Of a stretch of 64,000 nucleotides of DNA, positions 62,632-64,000 are shown piece after piece. The translations under genes and the position numbers were made by a program. Origin of the DNA: Desulfobacter postgatei 2ac9 (GTDB lineage Bacteria; Desulfobacterota; Desulfobacteria; Desulfobacterales; Desulfobacteraceae); contig NZ_CM001488.1 of NCBI RefSeq assembly GCF_000233695.2, positions 2,168,403 through 2,232,402 on the forward strand. The letters run 5' to 3'. A model generated the notes under the pieces. That model made no database searches and was not told the DNA's origin. It saw only the letters and a list, made by a program, of their open reading frames with translations. The stretch's first letter is position 1. Every line of letters begins with the position of its first letter.

Positions 62632-63096
62632 TTGAATGGAGTTAACGCTGTCAGCGTTCTTTATGGACTTGAGGCGATAAACGCCCACAATGGATGGGCA
62701 ATTTCAGTTGTGGGTGTCAGCATTGTGTTCACAGGGCTTGTGGTCCTGTCTGCCCTGATTTCACAGCTTTATAAACTTGTGGCACTGTATGATGATCCTG
62801 GGAAAATAAAAAAAATATTTGCCGCCAAATCTGAATCTGCCGCCAAGTCAGATCCCCCTAAAAAGGTCCTGGTTCTCACTGAGGCTCAAAAACAGGTATG
62901 CCGGCAGTATAACCTTTTGGCTCAGAACATGGATGATGTGATTTCTTTGCCAAAATTTTTGCGTATGGCCGAGATTTGCGGACTTCAAGCTCCCCATGCC
63001 AACATAAATCTCCTGATTAAATCCGGCATTCTGTGTGCCGATGAACAGGGGTATTTCAGATGGGATGAGGATATATTCATCCGTACCATTTCCTAG
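62632..63096 (+). CDS. oadG: Na+-translocating decarboxylase gamma-like subunit (OadG)
   Basis: A 154-residue protein with one membrane helix (VVGVSIVFTGLVVLSALISQ) that matches the OadG family's GxxxVF.xL pattern, followed by a polar, Lys/Asp-rich linker and a longer soluble C-terminus than usual. It likely assembles the decarboxylase complex around OadB. Translation appears to begin at TTG 62632 with AGAGG six bases upstream. An ATG four bases later is in another frame. oadB starts 82 bases later. Confidence 0.78.
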   Translation: MNGVNAVSVLYGLEAINAHNGWAISVVGVSIVFTGLVVLSALISQLYKLVALYDDPGKIKKIFAAKSESAAKSDPPKKVLVLTEAQKQVCRQYNLLAQNMDDVISLPKFLRMAEICGLQAPHANINLLIKSGILCADEQGYFRWDEDIFIRTIS

Positions 63097-63178
63097 CAGC
63101 TAACATTCAACAGTCCGCCCGAAGGGCAATAATTTAATTAACCTGATGACTATGGGAAATTGAAAGAAACAAAAAGCA

Positions 63179-64000
63179 ATGGATACTTTATTTTTAGAAT
63201 TTTTTCAAAACACCGGGTTTTATCTGTGCGACTACCGAAACATTATCATGATCATTGTCGGCATGATTTTTATATTTCTGGGCATTGCCAAGGATTATGA
63301 ACCTTTGCTGCTGGTGCCCATCGGATTTGGCATGCTTGTGGGAAACATTCCTATTTTCAAGGGGCTGGGCCTTGGCATTTATGAAAAAACTTCTGTTTTG
63401 AACTACCTGTATTTTGGCGTAACGCAGGGCATTTATCCGCCTTTGATATTCCTTGGCATCGGTGCCATGACCGATTTTTCAACGCTTCTGGCAAGGCCGG
63501 TGCTTATGCTTTTGGGCGCTGCGGCCCAGGCAGGGATCTTTATCACTTTTCTGGGTGCACTGGCTTTGGGTTTTTTGCCCAATGAGGCCGCAGCCATCGG
63601 GATTATCGGCGGGGCAGACGGCCCAACAGCCATTTTTCTCACCGCCAAGCTGGCTCCGCAGCTTATCGGCCCCATTGCCGTTGCAGCTTACAGTTACATG
63701 GCCCTTGTGCCGGTAATCCAGCCGCCCATCATGAAATTTTTAACCACGCGCAAGGAACGACTCATCCGCATGGAAGATCCGCGTCACGTCACCAAGCGCG
63801 AAAAAATTATATTCCCGGTTATATCCTTTTTGCTCTGCTGTTTTCTGGCACCTGCAGCATTGCCGCTTTTGGGCATGCTGTGCTTTGGCAATCTCCTTAA
63901 AGAGGCTGTGGTTACAGAGCGACTGGCTGTTACGGCACGCACTGCATTGATTGATATTGCCACCATCCTTCTGGGCATTACCGTAGGCGCGTCTACCCAG
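63179..64000 (+). CDS. oadB: Na+-translocating decarboxylase beta subunit OadB (partial)
   Basis: The first 274 codons of a membrane protein that couples decarboxylation (oxaloacetate, methylmalonyl-CoA or glutaconyl-CoA type) to sodium export; the frame is open to the end of the window. Hallmarks are [40 protein letters not shown] with the conserved Asp, and [17 protein letters not shown], the GGADGPT ion-binding segment. The alpha subunit is not in view, so the substrate is unknown. The ribosome site before ATG 63179 is weak (GAAAGA). Confidence 0.93.
   Translation, partial: MDTLFLEFFQNTGFYLCDYRNIIMIIVGMIFIFLGIAKDYEPLLLVPIGFGMLVGNIPIFKGLGLGIYEKTSVLNYLYFGVTQGIYPPLIFLGIGAMTDFSTLLARPVLMLLGAAAQAGIFITFLGALALGFLPNEAAAIGIIGGADGPTAIFLTAKLAPQLIGPIAVAAYSYMALVPVIQPPIMKFLTTRKERLIRMEDPRHVTKREKIIFPVISFLLCCFLAPAALPLLGMLCFGNLLKEAVVTERLAVTARTALIDIATILLGITVGASTQ

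Overview
The window looks like chromosome from a strictly anaerobic, sulfate-reducing-type Desulfobacterota bacterium, most likely Desulfobacteraceae. I infer this from a complete rnfCDGEAB operon, FdhE, Na+-translocating decarboxylase subunits, a NapH-like polyferredoxin protein, a PEP-CTERM protein and the general protein style. No rRNA or ribosomal protein operon is present to fix the taxonomy. No prophage, insertion sequence or CRISPR array was recognised.

Layout. 1-4.9 kb, minus strand: TrmJ, an unidentified transporter-like membrane protein, an epimerase/DUF2867 protein and a flavodoxin. 5.1-11.1 kb, plus strand: the rnf operon, then a LOG-family protein. 11.1-16.9 kb: a large TPR lipoprotein divergent from a PEP-CTERM protein, then aminopeptidase P. 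Two copies of a dispersed CACGAAG/CATGAAG-type repeat lie in the two convergent gaps here. 17.4-20.7 kb: a glyoxalase-fold protein, then DUF362 plus a NapH/NapG-like fusion. 20.8-27 kb, minus strand: hybrid sensor kinase with a periplasmic binding protein, a small protein, FdhE and MurJ. 27.1-30.4 kb, plus strand: a small membrane protein, UspA, ArsR-methyltransferase and ManC. 30.5-38.4 kb: one plus-strand envelope cluster (AlgH, dynamin-like GTPase, putative molybdenum-carrier/LOG-fold protein, rhomboid fused to a DnaJ-C-like domain, YdbH, YnbE, YdbL). 39-42 kb: a 1006-residue PHP-like membrane protein. 42.3-42.8 kb: two different tRNA-Leu genes. 43-47.6 kb: a secreted amidase with a threefold C-terminal repeat, an FtsK motor without membrane segments but with a ZapA-like N-terminus, and a DUF3108 protein. 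47.6-55.9 kb: TsaC-like protein, PurD-PurE fusion, Ddl, a SHOCT-like membrane protein, EF-G, an M48 metalloprotease and a DUF3334/CheX-like protein. 56-57.9 kb: a decayed nucleoside/simple-sugar ABC transporter locus with an inverted repeat and a truncated duplicate lipoprotein. 58-61.7 kb: proVWX followed by a lipoprotein of 15-residue repeats. 62.1-64 kb: a lone cyclic-nucleotide-binding-like domain, OadG, and OadB running off the end.

How the parts work together. Rnf couples ferredoxin and NADH redox chemistry to an ion gradient. The divergent flavodoxin could be an electron carrier for it, and OadGB also moves Na+. The 30.5-38.4 kb cluster combines a membrane-remodelling GTPase, an intramembrane protease and the YdbH-YnbE-YdbL intermembrane lipid-transport set, so it reads as an envelope maintenance unit. 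The most unusual proteins are the TM-less ZapA-like/FtsK fusion, the rhomboid/DnaJ-C fusion, the PHP-like membrane protein and the NapH/NapG-like fusion. All family assignments come from reading motifs by eye; no database search was run.
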